In this document: in pieces, positions 63,223 to 64,000 of the stretch
Numbering within the stretch: position 1 is the stretch's first letter
Layout: every line of letters starts with the position of its first letter
Assembly: GCA_025148965.1 (NCBI GenBank)
Contig: CP102273.1
Span: forward strand, 1,922,001 to 1,986,000
Reading direction: 5' to 3'
Source of the DNA: Intestinibacter bartlettii
GTDB lineage: Bacteria; Bacillota; Clostridia; Peptostreptococcales; Peptostreptococcaceae
Length of the DNA stretch: 64,000 nucleotides
Program-made: the position numbers and the translations under genes
Notes under the pieces: model-generated
Database searches by the model: none
The model's input: only the letters and a program-made list of their open reading frames with translations
Told to the model about the DNA's origin: nothing

Positions 63223-63276
63223 CAAAAAAAGCAGAAAATAAACCATACCCGCGGTGGTATGCCCCATTTCCTGCTT
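63223..63276 (-). promoter_or_regulatory. Structured leader/terminator upstream of thiS
   Basis: On the minus strand AGCAGGAAAT pairs with ATTTTCTGCT and, inside, GCATACC with GGTATGG around ACCGCG; six or seven T residues follow. It may be the terminator of the ABC transporter gene or a cis-regulatory RNA of the thi operon: no canonical TPP riboswitch is present between 63166 and 63409. A thiS-associated RNA motif has been described in Firmicutes; whether this is it I cannot say. Confidence 0.5.
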
Positions 63277-63408
63277 TCTAAGCTACTTTCATATTACCAT
63301 TTTATGTAACTTGTGTCAATTGTTTTTATAAAATTATTTTAAATTTTTCATTTATATATTTAAATTCATATTTTTATATCTAAACTTCTATATAATTAAA
63401 CTATTTAA

Positions 63409-63999
63409 CTAAACAACTTCTTTTTGCTCTTCTTTAAACTCTTCTAAATTCACAACTCTATCACATATCTTCTCTACTAAAGCTTTTTCATGACTTATAA
63501 CGACAACGCCTATATCATTTTTCCTTGCATAATCTAAAACTACATTCCAGATTTGTGCCTGTGTTATTGCATCTAACATAGTTGTCATTTCATCAGCTAT
63601 TAAAAATTTAGTCTTTGGTGATAATGCCCTTATAACACAGAAACGTTGAAGTTCACCACCTGAAAGTTCGCTAGGCCATCTATTCATCCAACCTTCTTTA
63701 ATTCCCATAGCTTCTATTAATTCTTTTGATGGAGTAAATGATTCATTTATTATTTTTTTCATCTTCCACTTTGGATTAACAGATTTTTCAGGATGCTGAA
63801 ATATTAGTTGAACTGGATTGTATCCGTTTTTTTCTCTTCTGCATCCTTCAAACACAACTTCCCCACTTTCTGGAGTTATGTACCCTGCTAAAATCTTGGC
63901 AAGGGTAGTCTTTCCAAACCCACTCGGAGCTACAAGTCCGACTACTTCGCCGCTATTTACATAAAAATCAATATCTTTTAATACATATCTATCTTCATT
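63409..63999 (-). CDS. ABC transporter ATP-binding protein, oligopeptide/nickel type (partial)
   Basis: The gene runs past the right window edge; 197 codons are visible. Walker A is VAPSGFGKTTLAK, followed by the Q-loop QLIFQHPEKSVNPKW, the signature LSGGELQRFCVIRAL and Walker B LIADEMTTMLDAITQAQIW, with His in VVISHEKALV. Q-loop QHPEKSVNP and ADEMTTMLD are typical for the OppF/DppF/NikE half of dipeptide, oligopeptide or nickel importers. The N-terminus and the partner permeases are outside the window. Confidence 0.9.
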   Translation of the reverse strand, partial: NEDRYVLKDIDFYVNSGEVVGLVAPSGFGKTTLAKILAGYITPESGEVVFEGCRREKNGYNPVQLIFQHPEKSVNPKWKMKKIINESFTPSKELIEAMGIKEGWMNRWPSELSGGELQRFCVIRALSPKTKFLIADEMTTMLDAITQAQIWNVVLDYARKNDIGVVVISHEKALVEKICDRVVNLEEFKEEQKEVV

Positions 64000-64000
64000 A

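Overview
The window is AT-rich, low-GC Firmicute chromosome. Gene content points to an anaerobic member of the Clostridia, probably Peptostreptococcaceae: reverse rubrerythrins, a Mn-catalase of the spore-coat type, a T-box ilv operon, an S-box metQ and a hisZ-dependent his operon. Genus and species cannot be fixed from the sequence alone. There are no rRNA or tRNA genes, no CRISPR array and no prophage. Mobile DNA is limited to one complete IS-like element, one wrecked IS3-type element, a short palindromic element and a few copies of an intergenic repeat.

Layout. 1-8.2 kb: metallo-beta-lactamase-fold hydrolase with divergent LysR regulator, an exported DUF5050 protein, the nucleoside transporter nupC with a divergent Crp/Fnr-type regulator, a phosphohexomutase and two small genes. 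8.3-10.8 kb: a decapitated AAA ATPase remnant and an IS1595-like element with 27-bp inverted ends. 11-15.1 kb: CodY-like box, promoter, Ile-type T-box, short ACT-domain ilvN/ilvM, ilvC and ilvB. 15.2-23.4 kb: mixed housekeeping and membrane genes, including a ProXp-type editing protein, PrsA-like foldase and polysaccharide deacetylase. 23.7-30.0 kb: hisZ-G-C-B-H-A-F-I, preceded by a leader peptide with five consecutive His codons and an attenuator. 30.1-37.6 kb: a degenerate Fic protein, VanW protein, pyrC, DUF362 ferredoxin and envelope proteins. 37.7-42.8 kb: S-box riboswitch with metQ, a PGA-hydrolase homologue and a GntR/ABC cassette. 42.9-47.5 kb: three nearly identical reverse rubrerythrins interleaved with a second Crp/Fnr regulator, cdd, a small acidic protein and an acetyltransferase. 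47.6-52.9 kb: Fe-S protein, cysteine desulfurase-like enzyme, lipase, MATE and EamA transporters. 53-54.8 kb: a decayed multi-subunit amino-acid dehydrogenase operon. 55-59 kb: Mn-catalase, iron alcohol dehydrogenase, broken IS3 element fused to a truncated amidase. 59-64 kb: a 177-bp palindromic element, thiS-F-G-H-E and the start of an ABC ATPase gene that runs off the window.

How parts work together. Amino-acid supply is controlled by three different RNA mechanisms in one window: T-box (ilv), ribosome-mediated attenuation (his) and S-box (metQ). Nucleoside uptake (nupC) and cytidine deamination (cdd) each sit beside a Crp/Fnr-type regulator, and the two promoters share the core GACATWTGTC. 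The three reverse rubrerythrins carry six sites of the form GTTT-N15-[GAT]GGTAT, all with exactly the same spacing; this matches a sigma-B-type promoter and would make them a general-stress or oxygen-defence regulon.

The strongest observations beyond ordinary annotation are the fixed-spacing rubrerythrin promoters, the His leader peptide, the shared Crp/Fnr operator, the interspersed intergenic repeat and the 177-bp palindrome. I did not find a clearly new multi-gene defence or metabolic system.
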